A stretch of 10,056 bases of DNA from CAZWUK01 sp964636685. Its GTDB lineage: Bacteria > Bacillota > Clostridia > Christensenellales > CAG-138. Location of the stretch: positions 1-10,056 of the forward strand of contig CAZWUK010000076.1 of the NCBI GenBank assembly GCA_964636685.1. The letters are read 5' to 3'. Both the position numbers and the translations under genes were made by a program. A model generated the notes under the pieces. That model was not told the origin of the DNA, did no database searches, and saw only the letters and a program-made list of their open reading frames with translations. This document shows, in pieces, positions 1-5,631 of this stretch (positions are counted from its first letter, which is position 1; the number at the start of each line of letters is the position of its first letter).

Positions 1-15
1 CGCGCCCACCGCGTC

Positions 16-245
16 GTCGCACCCTTCACGGGTGCGTGGATTGAAACATGCCGAAAACACCCGGACGGGAAAGGCAATTGGTCGCACCCTTCACGGGTGC
101 GTGGATTGAAACTCTGACAAGAACAAGTGCTATTTTGTAAGCGCAGGTCGCACCCTTCACGGGTGCGTGGATTGAAACCCCGATCTCGGTGGTGAGCCGG
201 AAATGCTCGAAATGTCGCACCCTTCACGGGTGTGTGGATTGAAAC
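16..245 (+). CRISPR. CRISPR array, type I-C-like repeat, leader-distal end
   Basis: Four copies of a 32-bp repeat lie at 16-47, 81-112, 147-178 and 214-245, with spacers of 33, 34 and 35 bp. The first 15 bases of the window are the tail of a further spacer, so the array continues to the left. The repeat carries a 7-bp stem (CGCACCC/GGGTGCG, loop TTCAC) and ends in GTGGATTGAAAC, which matches the type I-C repeat family. In that family the ATTGAAAC end is the 3' side and gives the crRNA 5' handle, so transcription should run left to right with the leader outside the window. The fourth repeat has one change (T at 233) that turns a G-C stem pair into a G-U wobble. A degenerate last repeat is usual at the leader-distal end and agrees with this orientation. 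No cas gene is in the window, so the subtype rests on the repeat alone. Confidence 0.97.
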
Positions 246-382
246 GCATACCACCGCCAATATCGCCTTCGAAAACAGCATGTCATGGATCGTGCTAGCA
301 GGGAACGCACACATTTTGCTTCCGGGGCTTTCTTGACATAGCGCTTTTACGAAAGCAACCAGTGCGCAGCCCTGTTGGCAGC
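246..382. other. Short intergenic stretch between the CRISPR array and the importer operon
   Basis: Nothing that looks like a gene is seen here. The array (plus strand) and the hydrolase gene (minus strand) converge on this stretch. The only structure is a weak 5-bp hairpin (GCTTT/AAAGC, about 343-356) with no T-run, so no convincing terminator is visible for either transcript. Positions 246-279 have the length of a spacer but are not followed by a repeat. Confidence 0.5.
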
Positions 383-1354
383 CTATTGATCGGACGCCTC
401 CGCATAGCTGAGCTCTATCTGCCCGTGGAGCGGAATCGAGAAGCGCAGCGCCTGATGAAAATGCAGGGGCGCCTGCTGACAGTTCACTGCATCGGTAAAC
501 AACAGGCGGCTGCCGCACCGAGTCACGAGATCCATGATGGATTCGCTTGGACAGTGGTCTTTCCGGGCGTTGGAAACGGAGATTACAGTGTATTTGGGCT
601 GCATCATTTGCAGCAGATGCGCCGTTGCAGAGTCCTGATGACCGTGGTGGGGGAGTTTTACGATGCTGCAAGGCTCGATCTCATGCTTTTCCCAACAGTT
701 TGCGTAGACGTCGCCCGGCAATTCGATTGCGGTATCGCCATAGGTGATCCGCATACGGATGCTGGTGTTGTTGATAAAGTGATCCAGTTCATCCAGAGCC
801 TCGTTGTCTGGCCCGGATGAAAACTGCGCCGCCCAAATTTCCTGCTGCCGCTGATGCACTGCGAGATCCTCGCTGAAAACATCCAGCCGCAGACCGTCGT
901 CTACATGCGCCACAAACTGGGTGCGGACGACCGGCTTCAGCCGCGTGCCTTGGGCGTCCAGCGCGGAAAGTGTGGGCAAAAGGGTATTCATGGAATGAAG
1001 CAGACACTTTGCGCCGTTGGAGAAAGCTTCCGGAACGGGCAGCCGTTGCGCCCAAAAGACCTTGTCCGGCAGGTAATTGACCCAAAGCTCCTTCACCTTA
1101 AGCCCCTGCGGAAGGTCTAAAAGACCGCCGCAGTGGTCTAGATGCAGATGCGTCAATACCAAAAGATCCAGGGCGTCGATTCCCTGCTGCCGCAGAAACT
1201 GTCCGGCGGAAATTCGCTGACTGCCCGGATATGCCTCGCCGACCGTCAGATCACCGCAGTCCACCAGCATACGGAAAGGCAATTTTCCGGTTTCTGTACG
1301 CTGGATGAGAATCGCGTCTCCATAGCCGACATTGATAAATTCAACGGTCAGCAT
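383..1354 (-). CDS. Stand-alone ComEC/Rec2-like metallo-beta-lactamase-fold hydrolase
   Basis: A 323-residue protein with no signal peptide or membrane segment, so probably cytoplasmic. The N-terminus (VEFINVGYGDAILI) matches the opening strand of the ComEC/Rec2-type metallo-beta-lactamase domain. The metal-binding motif HxHxDH is intact at residues 69-74 (THLHLDHCGG). A GD motif (LPGD, near 215) and an LPHHG motif (near 234-238) follow, as in ComEC-type domains, and a TD near 287-288 closes the fold. The ComEC membrane channel and OB domain are absent. Known members of the fold cut phosphodiesters, nucleic acids or other esters and lactones; the substrate here cannot be read. The start lies 4 bp after the ATPase stop, with GAGG about 9 nt upstream inside the ATPase 3' end, so translation is probably coupled. 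It ends in TAG. It is the last gene of the importer unit. Confidence 0.85.
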   Translation of the reverse strand: MLTVEFINVGYGDAILIQRTETGKLPFRMLVDCGDLTVGEAYPGSQRISAGQFLRQQGIDALDLLVLTHLHLDHCGGLLDLPQGLKVKELWVNYLPDKVFWAQRLPVPEAFSNGAKCLLHSMNTLLPTLSALDAQGTRLKPVVRTQFVAHVDDGLRLDVFSEDLAVHQRQQEIWAAQFSSGPDNEALDELDHFINNTSIRMRITYGDTAIELPGDVYANCWEKHEIEPCSIVKLPHHGHQDSATAHLLQMMQPKYTVISVSNARKDHCPSESIMDLVTRCGSRLLFTDAVNCQQAPLHFHQALRFSIPLHGQIELSYAEASDQ

Positions 1355-1358
1355 AACG

Positions 1359-2435
1359 TTATTCCTCTTCTTTTAAAATATGGAGCTTCGCCGTATCCAG
1401 CAGCACCTTAACCTGACCGTTCGCAGCGCCCGTCAGACTGGGGTTGGAGTCGTCGATGATAAAGGTGGTTTCGCCGATGTTTACCCAGTAGCGAATTACC
1501 CGACCCAAAAAGCTGTAATGGTCGATGGTGCCCGTAAGAATGGCGGGATCCCCCAACGATTCGTCGGCGCTCAATAAGCGCATACATTCGGGACGTACGA
1601 CAAGAGATACGTTTTCGCCGACTGCGACGTCCTCGATCCGGGGCAGAGTCACGGGGTTGTCGAGATAGTCCAGCGTAAGCGTTGTTTCCGTTATTCCGGT
1701 GACTGTGGCGGGCAGGAAATTGACCGTGCCGACAAAGTCTGCTACAAACCGGTTGACCGGACGGAAATAGATCTCCCAGGGCGTACCGACCTGCTCAATG
1801 CGACCCTGCCGCATGACGGCGATAATATCGGACATGGAGAGCGCCTCATCCTGATCGTGGGTTACATAGATCGTGGTAATGCCAAGATGCTGCTGGATCT
1901 GACGCAGTTCGCTGCGCACCTCAACGCGCAGCTTGGCGTCGAGGTTGGAGAGCGGCTCGTCCAGCAGCAGGATATCCTGTCCCATTACCAAGGCTCTGGC
2001 AAAGGCGACGCGTTGCTGCTGCCCACCGGACATCTGACGCGGAAAGCGTTTTTCCAGACCCTTGAGATTGAACATCTCCAGCATCTCGCCGACCTTTTTA
2101 TCCATCTCTTTCTTGGGCGTTCGTTTCAACTTCAAACCGTAGGAGATGTTTTCATACACCGTCATATGCGGGAAAAGCGCGTATTCCTGAAACACCAACG
2201 GCGTATTGCGCTTGAATGGCGGAAGCCCGTTGACGCGCTTGCCGTTGACCAGAATATTGCCTTCCTCTGGCTCGGAGAAGCCCGCCAACTGCCGCATGAG
2301 CGTCGTTTTCCCGCAGCCGGAAGGCCCCAGAAGGGTGACGAAGGCGCCCTTTGGAATATTCAACGAAACGTGATCCAACGCGATAAAATCGTCAAACTTT
2401 TTTACAATGTTTTGAAAGGAAATATAGTATTCCAT
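1359..2435 (-). CDS. ABC importer ATP-binding subunit (Fbp/Afu/Pot-like)
   Basis: A 358-residue nucleotide-binding subunit that would power the permease encoded just upstream. All catalytic motifs are intact: Walker A GPSGCGKTT (37-45), Q-loop Gln83, signature MSGGQQQR (135-142), Walker B ILLLDE (155-160), the D-loop SNLDAK and the switch His193 (VTHD). Residues from about 240 to the end form a TOBE-like C-terminal domain, usual for the iron, polyamine, sugar and phosphonate importers of this branch. The reading frame is open for another 60 codons upstream, but that stretch overlaps the permease gene. The ATG at 2435 has GGAGG 6 nt upstream (2442-2446) and starts directly into the conserved beta-strand, so it is chosen as the start. 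It lies 13 bp after the permease stop and 4 bp before the hydrolase start. Confidence 0.93.
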   Translation of the reverse strand: MEYYISFQNIVKKFDDFIALDHVSLNIPKGAFVTLLGPSGCGKTTLMRQLAGFSEPEEGNILVNGKRVNGLPPFKRNTPLVFQEYALFPHMTVYENISYGLKLKRTPKKEMDKKVGEMLEMFNLKGLEKRFPRQMSGGQQQRVAFARALVMGQDILLLDEPLSNLDAKLRVEVRSELRQIQQHLGITTIYVTHDQDEALSMSDIIAVMRQGRIEQVGTPWEIYFRPVNRFVADFVGTVNFLPATVTGITETTLTLDYLDNPVTLPRIEDVAVGENVSLVVRPECMRLLSADESLGDPAILTGTIDHYSFLGRVIRYWVNIGETTFIIDDSNPSLTGAANGQVKVLLDTAKLHILKEEE

Positions 2436-2441
2436 GTAGTA

Positions 2442-2446
2442 CCTCC
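2442..2446 (-). promoter_or_regulatory. Ribosome binding site deciding the ATPase start
   Basis: GGAGG on the minus strand, 6 nt before the ATG at 2435 and inside the 13-bp gap after the permease stop. It supports the short form of the ATPase and rules against a 60-codon N-terminal extension. Confidence 0.85.
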
Positions 2447-2448
2447 GA

Positions 2449-4098
2449 TTACAACTCAAGCTTGATTCCCTGCTTGCCCAGCAGGTACTGCGCAAGGCGA
2501 AGGACGGTAAACGCAATGGCGATAAGAACGATGGTAAAGGCGGCGGCCTCACCCCATTGACCGCTTTGCACCAACACCATGATGGAGATGGTGCCAACGG
2601 TGGTGGAGGGCGCATAGAGAAAAATCACCACGCTAAGACACGTTACCGACCGAAGAAACGATAAAACAAAGCCGGAGAGGAAGGGCGCCTTGAGCAGCGG
2701 TATGATAACGTCCTTCATGGAACGGAAGCTGTTGGCGCCGAGATTGAGCGCAGCGTCTTCTACGGAGTTGCCGATTTGCTGCAAGCCGGCAGTCGCGGCG
2801 CTGTAACAGGTTGGGATGTTCCAAAATAGCAGCGCCAGTACCATGATGGCGGAGGTGCCCGTCAGCTCCAAGGGTTTTCCGTTGAAGGCGAGTACAAATC
2901 CAATGCCGAGAAACAGACCGGGAATCGCGCCGGGAAGAATTGCCATGAAGTCCAGCACCTTGTTGATGCCGACCTTTTTCTTCTGAACGATATAGGCAAG
3001 TATCATACCAAGCATGGCGGCGCCGAGGGAGGAAAGGAAGGCATACTTGATGGAATTCCAGATCTGCTTTCCTTTGAGCAGCACATACTGCATGTTTTTC
3101 AGAGTAAACGACCAGTCATAGCCCCAAGCCTTGGTAAAGGCGCCGTAGCAGAGCGTGCCGTAGACCAGCAGAATGAACAGCGAGATCAGCATTACGGCGC
3201 TGAACAGTGTCCACTTCACCCATTTGGGCACCGGGTAGGGATTGAACGAGATCTCTTTGCCTGTGATGGTCACATAGGAACGCTTGCCCACCCAGAACCG
3301 ATTGATTAAGAAGATCATCAATGCGGGTACCAGCAGCGCTACGGCCAGCACGGAGGCGGTTTTCATATCATACCAGCCGGAGATCTGCATGTAAGCCTCC
3401 GTTGGCAGCAGGGCAAGGTCGCCGCCGATCATCATGGGGTTGCCGAAGTCGGTGAGCACATTGATCGCGGCGATCAAAGCGCCGCCGGCAATCCCCGGAC
3501 GGCAAAGCGGAAAGAACACGTCCCGGAACACCTTCCAGCGAGAAGCGCCCATGTTGTAGGCGGCGTATTCGAGGTTGGGGGATATGGAGCGGATAACGCC
3601 ATAAATGACGGAATATGCGTAGGGAAAGAAGGTGACTGTCTGTACGATCCATAAGCCGAAACGCCCGTAGATATCCACATGCAGTCCCAATAGCCCTTTT
3701 GTGACAATGCCCTGTACGCCGAAAAGAAGAATGTAACTCAGGGCGACGATAAAGGGCGGCGAGACGATGGGCAGAAGGGTCACAAAGCGGAAAAGCCCTT
3801 TGCAGGGGACGTCCAGCCGAGCGATGACGTAAGCAAACAGGAAGGCGACTGCCGTACAGGAGAGCGTGGAGATGAGCGTCATGAACAGGCTGTTTTTGAT
3901 GGCGGTCGCCCAACGCGCTTTTTCAAACAGCTGCGCGTAATCCTGAAAATTCGGAACGGTGATTACGCGGGCTACCGGAAAGATCACAAAAAGGCCGACA
4001 AACAGAATGATGCCGATGATTGCAAGCAGCAAAAGAGGTTCGTTTTTGAGCCGTTTCATTTCCTTGAAGGATTCTTTTACAGAGGTGGAGGCTGCCAC
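2449..4098 (-). CDS. Fused two-domain ABC importer permease (Fbp/Sfu/Afu/Phn-like)
   Basis: A membrane protein of about 549 residues containing two tandem BPD_transp_1 permease domains, so one polypeptide replaces the usual pair. Each half carries the EAA loop that docks on the ATPase: about residues 177-198 (EYAAYNMGASRWKVFRDVFFP) and about 447-469 (EDAALNLGANSFRSMKDVIIP). Roughly twelve hydrophobic segments are seen. The fused form is typical of the Fe3+ (FbpB/SfuB), AfuB and 2-aminoethylphosphonate permeases. There are two GTG start options. The GTG at 4107 overlaps the Shine-Dalgarno AAAGGAG (4107-4113) and cannot use it. The GTG at 4098 sits 8 nt after it and is preferred, removing three residues. 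An ATG 13 codons further in has its AGGA too close. The gene stands between the binding-protein and ATPase genes and is preceded by a strong mRNA hairpin. Confidence 0.93.
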   Translation of the reverse strand: MAASTSVKESFKEMKRLKNEPLLLLAIIGIILFVGLFVIFPVARVITVPNFQDYAQLFEKARWATAIKNSLFMTLISTLSCTAVAFLFAYVIARLDVPCKGLFRFVTLLPIVSPPFIVALSYILLFGVQGIVTKGLLGLHVDIYGRFGLWIVQTVTFFPYAYSVIYGVIRSISPNLEYAAYNMGASRWKVFRDVFFPLCRPGIAGGALIAAINVLTDFGNPMMIGGDLALLPTEAYMQISGWYDMKTASVLAVALLVPALMIFLINRFWVGKRSYVTITGKEISFNPYPVPKWVKWTLFSAVMLISLFILLVYGTLCYGAFTKAWGYDWSFTLKNMQYVLLKGKQIWNSIKYAFLSSLGAAMLGMILAYIVQKKKVGINKVLDFMAILPGAIPGLFLGIGFVLAFNGKPLELTGTSAIMVLALLFWNIPTCYSAATAGLQQIGNSVEDAALNLGANSFRSMKDVIIPLLKAPFLSGFVLSFLRSVTCLSVVIFLYAPSTTVGTISIMVLVQSGQWGEAAAFTIVLIAIAFTVLRLAQYLLGKQGIKLEL

Positions 4099-4106
4099 TT
4101 GGTTCA

Positions 4107-4113
4107 CTCCTTT
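4107..4113 (-). promoter_or_regulatory. Ribosome binding site deciding the permease start
   Basis: AAAGGAG on the minus strand. It overlaps the first possible GTG (4105-4107) but is 8 nt from the GTG at 4096-4098. It lies only 3 nt beyond the base of the 4117-4151 hairpin, so folding could affect access. Confidence 0.7.
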
Positions 4114-4116
4114 ACG

Positions 4117-4151
4117 GAGAAGCGCCTGCCTACCAAAGACAGGCGCCTCTC
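4117..4151 (-). promoter_or_regulatory. 14-bp mRNA hairpin between binding-protein and permease genes
   Basis: Arms at 4117-4130 and 4138-4151 pair over 14 positions with two G-U wobbles and no bulge, around the 7-nt loop 4131-4137. No T-run follows on the minus strand, so this is not a classical terminator. It starts about 30 nt after the binding-protein stop and ends 3 nt before the permease Shine-Dalgarno. Such hairpins commonly protect the upstream message from 3' decay, giving more binding protein than permease (the malE-malF arrangement is the known example). That role here is inference. Confidence 0.75.
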
Positions 4152-4181
4152 AAATCTACAAATAATACGCTGATCGAAGGA

Positions 4182-5291
4182 TCAGGAACGGTTGGCTGTG
4201 ATTTCCGCCTCAAACTTGGCAATGACTTCTTCTTTCATTGCTGAAGCCTTGGCACGGTCATAGTCTACCAGATCCACTTCGTCCAAGGCGGGCAGTCCTT
4301 CTGGAGACGCCACGTCGGCACGGACGGAATAGCGGTAAGAGGTCGCGGTGCTCAGCTCCTGCGCTTCCTTGGTCAGCAGCCAATCCATGAAAACCTTGGC
4401 GTTTTCGGTGTTGGGGCCGCCCTTGACGATGGCTGCGCCGCCAATTTCATATGCGGTCTGCTGCGGGATGATGAGCTTGAGCGGATAACCCTGCTGCTGC
4501 GTTTTATAGCTGTCGTGACCCCATGCGATGGAGCAAATGAATTCGCCTGTGGCAACGGGGCTGATGACGTCGCCGGCACCTTTGTAATAGTGATGAACGT
4601 TCTTATCCAGCTCCTTCAGGTATTCCCACGCCTTGTCTTCGCCCAAACGGAAGATCTGGCAGGCTGTTGCAATATACGCGCCGCCTGCGGTTGCGGGGTT
4701 TGCCCAGACAAAGACGTCCTTGTAGGCGGGATCCAGCAGATCATCCCATGTGGTTGGCATAGAAACGCCCTTGGGCGCCAGTTCTGCATTGAACCGTTCC
4801 TCATTGACGATGATGCTGAGTACGCCCATGTACCAGCCTTGCCAGAGATGGTTGGGATCGTTGAAACGCGCGTCGAGATCGTCGTTGTTGGGGGAATCGT
4901 ATTCGAGAAATGCGCCTGCTGTGGCGAGAGAACCGTACAGATCCACGGAACCGCCTACCAGAAAGTCCGCTTTGGGATTTTCCATTTCTGCCTGAACGCG
5001 GGCAACCGCGTCGCCGCCGCCCAAAGAGATATATTCGATTTCGATGCCGGTATCCTTTTTGAACTGATCTGCAATGGCAATGGTGTTATCTTCGTTCAAT
5101 GCAGAGTAAACGACCAGCTTTCCGCCGGTTTTGGCTGTTTCTTCGACCTGGGGTTCCGCGGTTTCTTCAGAAGCGGCCGGTTGTTTTTCGGTATCTGTGG
5201 CTGGCGCTGCGGATTCGGTAGTGCAGCCCGCCAACACGCCGAGACACATCATGACTGCGAGAAGTAAACAGATCCATTTAGGGGTACGCAT
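4182..5291 (-). CDS. ABC importer substrate-binding lipoprotein (AfuA/FbpA-like, COG1840 type)
   Basis: A 369-residue lipoprotein. Residues 1-22 are a signal peptide ending in the lipobox LAGC, with the lipidated Cys at 23. A Ser/Thr/Glu/Ala-rich linker (24-55) leads into the binding domain, which opens KLVVYSALNED (58-67) and contains GGGDAVARVQAE (91-102), typical of the AfuA/FbpA/PhnS group. Anchored outside the membrane, it would deliver substrate to the permease. The tyrosine pair that binds Fe3+ in FbpA is not obvious at the expected place. Instead a His-Asp pair (H259-D260, in AWGHDSY) is present, with E282 downstream, and this resembles the sugar-phosphate binder AfuA as I remember it. 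The ATG at 5291 is chosen because it starts the signal peptide. AAAGGAG lies 12 nt upstream, slightly long spacing. It is the first gene of the operon. Iron or phosphonate remain possible substrates. Confidence 0.92.
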   Translation of the reverse strand: MRTPKWICLLLAVMMCLGVLAGCTTESAAPATDTEKQPAASEETAEPQVEETAKTGGKLVVYSALNEDNTIAIADQFKKDTGIEIEYISLGGGDAVARVQAEMENPKADFLVGGSVDLYGSLATAGAFLEYDSPNNDDLDARFNDPNHLWQGWYMGVLSIIVNEERFNAELAPKGVSMPTTWDDLLDPAYKDVFVWANPATAGGAYIATACQIFRLGEDKAWEYLKELDKNVHHYYKGAGDVISPVATGEFICSIAWGHDSYKTQQQGYPLKLIIPQQTAYEIGGAAIVKGGPNTENAKVFMDWLLTKEAQELSTATSYRYSVRADVASPEGLPALDEVDLVDYDRAKASAMKEEVIAKFEAEITANRS

Positions 5292-5303
5292 GGTTTTGAT
5301 ATT

Positions 5304-5310
5304 CTCCTTT
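5304..5310 (-). promoter_or_regulatory. Ribosome binding site of the substrate-binding lipoprotein gene
   Basis: AAAGGAG on the minus strand with 12 nt to the ATG at 5291, longer than the usual 5-9 nt. No other start codon at better spacing keeps the signal peptide. Confidence 0.6.
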
Positions 5311-5354
5311 CGTTCTATGGGGTGAAAAGTAAGATAGGGTTGAACTGTAATCTG

Positions 5355-5383
5355 AGTATATGTGATAAATTGGTACGTGTCAA
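5355..5383 (-). promoter_or_regulatory. Sigma-70-type promoter of the importer operon
   Basis: On the minus strand TTGACA (5378-5383) is followed after exactly 17 nt by TATACT (5355-5360). The predicted start is near 5348, giving a leader of about 57 nt before the ATG at 5291. The -35 lies inside an imperfect 14-bp palindrome TTGnnACGTnnCAA (5370-5383) with a central CG, a layout known from LacI-family operators. Repression at this site is therefore plausible. Confidence 0.75.
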
Positions 5384-5387
5384 TAAC

Positions 5388-5419
5388 TTTTCCGGAAATT
5401 TGCGCGGGTTTTCCGAAAA
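5388..5419. promoter_or_regulatory. Tandem candidate operators upstream of the importer promoter
   Basis: TTTTCCGGAAA (5388-5398, containing a perfect 10-bp palindrome) and TTTTCCGAAAA (5409-5419, palindromic about a central C) begin exactly 21 bp apart, two helical turns. They sit directly upstream of the importer -35, centred near -45 and -66 relative to the predicted start. That is where activators usually bind. Assignment to the neighbouring LacI-type regulator is inference. Confidence 0.4.
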
Positions 5420-5456
5420 TCGTGCAAACTCGTTGCGATCCGTAGGGCAGGTGCGG

Positions 5457-5470
5457 GACGGCGCGCCGTC
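5457..5470. promoter_or_regulatory. Perfect 14-bp palindrome midway between the divergent promoters
   Basis: GACGGCGCGCCGTC is a perfect palindrome followed by TTTT on the plus strand. It lies about 115-120 bp from each predicted transcription start. It could be an operator for the divergent regulator or a short terminator-like hairpin; no transcript is expected to arrive from the left, so the operator reading is preferred. Confidence 0.45.
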
Positions 5471-5550
5471 TTTTCCTTGCTTTCATGCGGAATGCGTGTG
5501 CTTTTCACCCCAAACGGAAGGAAAGGAGCTTTGCGTCGCCTTTTATAGGG

Positions 5551-5577
5551 TTGACACGTTCTTTTATCTTGTACAAT
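5551..5577 (+). promoter_or_regulatory. Probable promoter of the LacI/solute-binding regulator
   Basis: TTGACA (5551-5556) and TACAAT (5572-5577) are separated by 15 nt, shorter than the ideal 17, so the promoter may be weak or need help. The predicted start is near 5584, about 48 nt before the ATG. It shares TTGACACGT with the importer promoter. Confidence 0.5.
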
Positions 5578-5619
5578 TCGGGCAAAGGCTTTACAATCAG
5601 AGCGTAGAGACAAGGAAAC

Positions 5620-5625
5620 AGGAGG
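5620..5625 (+). promoter_or_regulatory. Ribosome binding site of the regulator
   Basis: AGGAGG with 6 nt to the ATG at 5632. This near-consensus site fixes the start of the regulator right at the helix-turn-helix. Confidence 0.9.
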
Positions 5626-5631
5626 CGTTGT

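Larger units (their letters stand above)
5319..5511. repeat. Pair of 11-bp inverted copies flanking the divergent promoter region
   Basis: GGGGTGAAAAG at 5319-5329 and its exact reverse complement CTTTTCACCCC at 5501-5511, 171 bp apart. Read in the direction of the nearer gene, both are CTTTTCACCCC followed within about 20 nt by AAAGGAG (5304-5310 and 5522-5528). The first copy lies in the 5' leader of the importer transcript and the second about 40 bp upstream of the regulator's -35. The function is unknown. Confidence 0.7.

Noticed and set aside
26..220. Open frame on the minus strand across the CRISPR array with a repeated SIHAPVKGAT-type peptide
   Set aside because: It is the translated CRISPR repeat, a well-known false gene.
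246..279. A fourth spacer
   Set aside because: It has spacer length, but no repeat, even a degenerate one, follows it.
333..338. TTGACA on the plus strand after the array, as a promoter
   Set aside because: There is no -10 box at 15-19 nt and no gene downstream on that strand.
362..820. 152-codon plus-strand frame opposite the hydrolase
   Set aside because: It is a shadow of the hydrolase gene, whose motifs are clear on the minus strand.
2436..2615. 60-codon upstream extension of the ATPase
   Set aside because: It overlaps the permease gene in another frame, is low-complexity (Pro/Ser/Arg-rich), and the ATG at 2435 has a proper GGAGG.
5292..5486. 65-codon upstream extension of the binding lipoprotein
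   Set aside because: It would bury the signal peptide and it spans the promoter and ribosome binding site.
5522..5546. Possible leader peptide: AAAGGAG followed by a TTG start and only five codons
   Set aside because: The spacing to TTG is too short and the frame ends at once.
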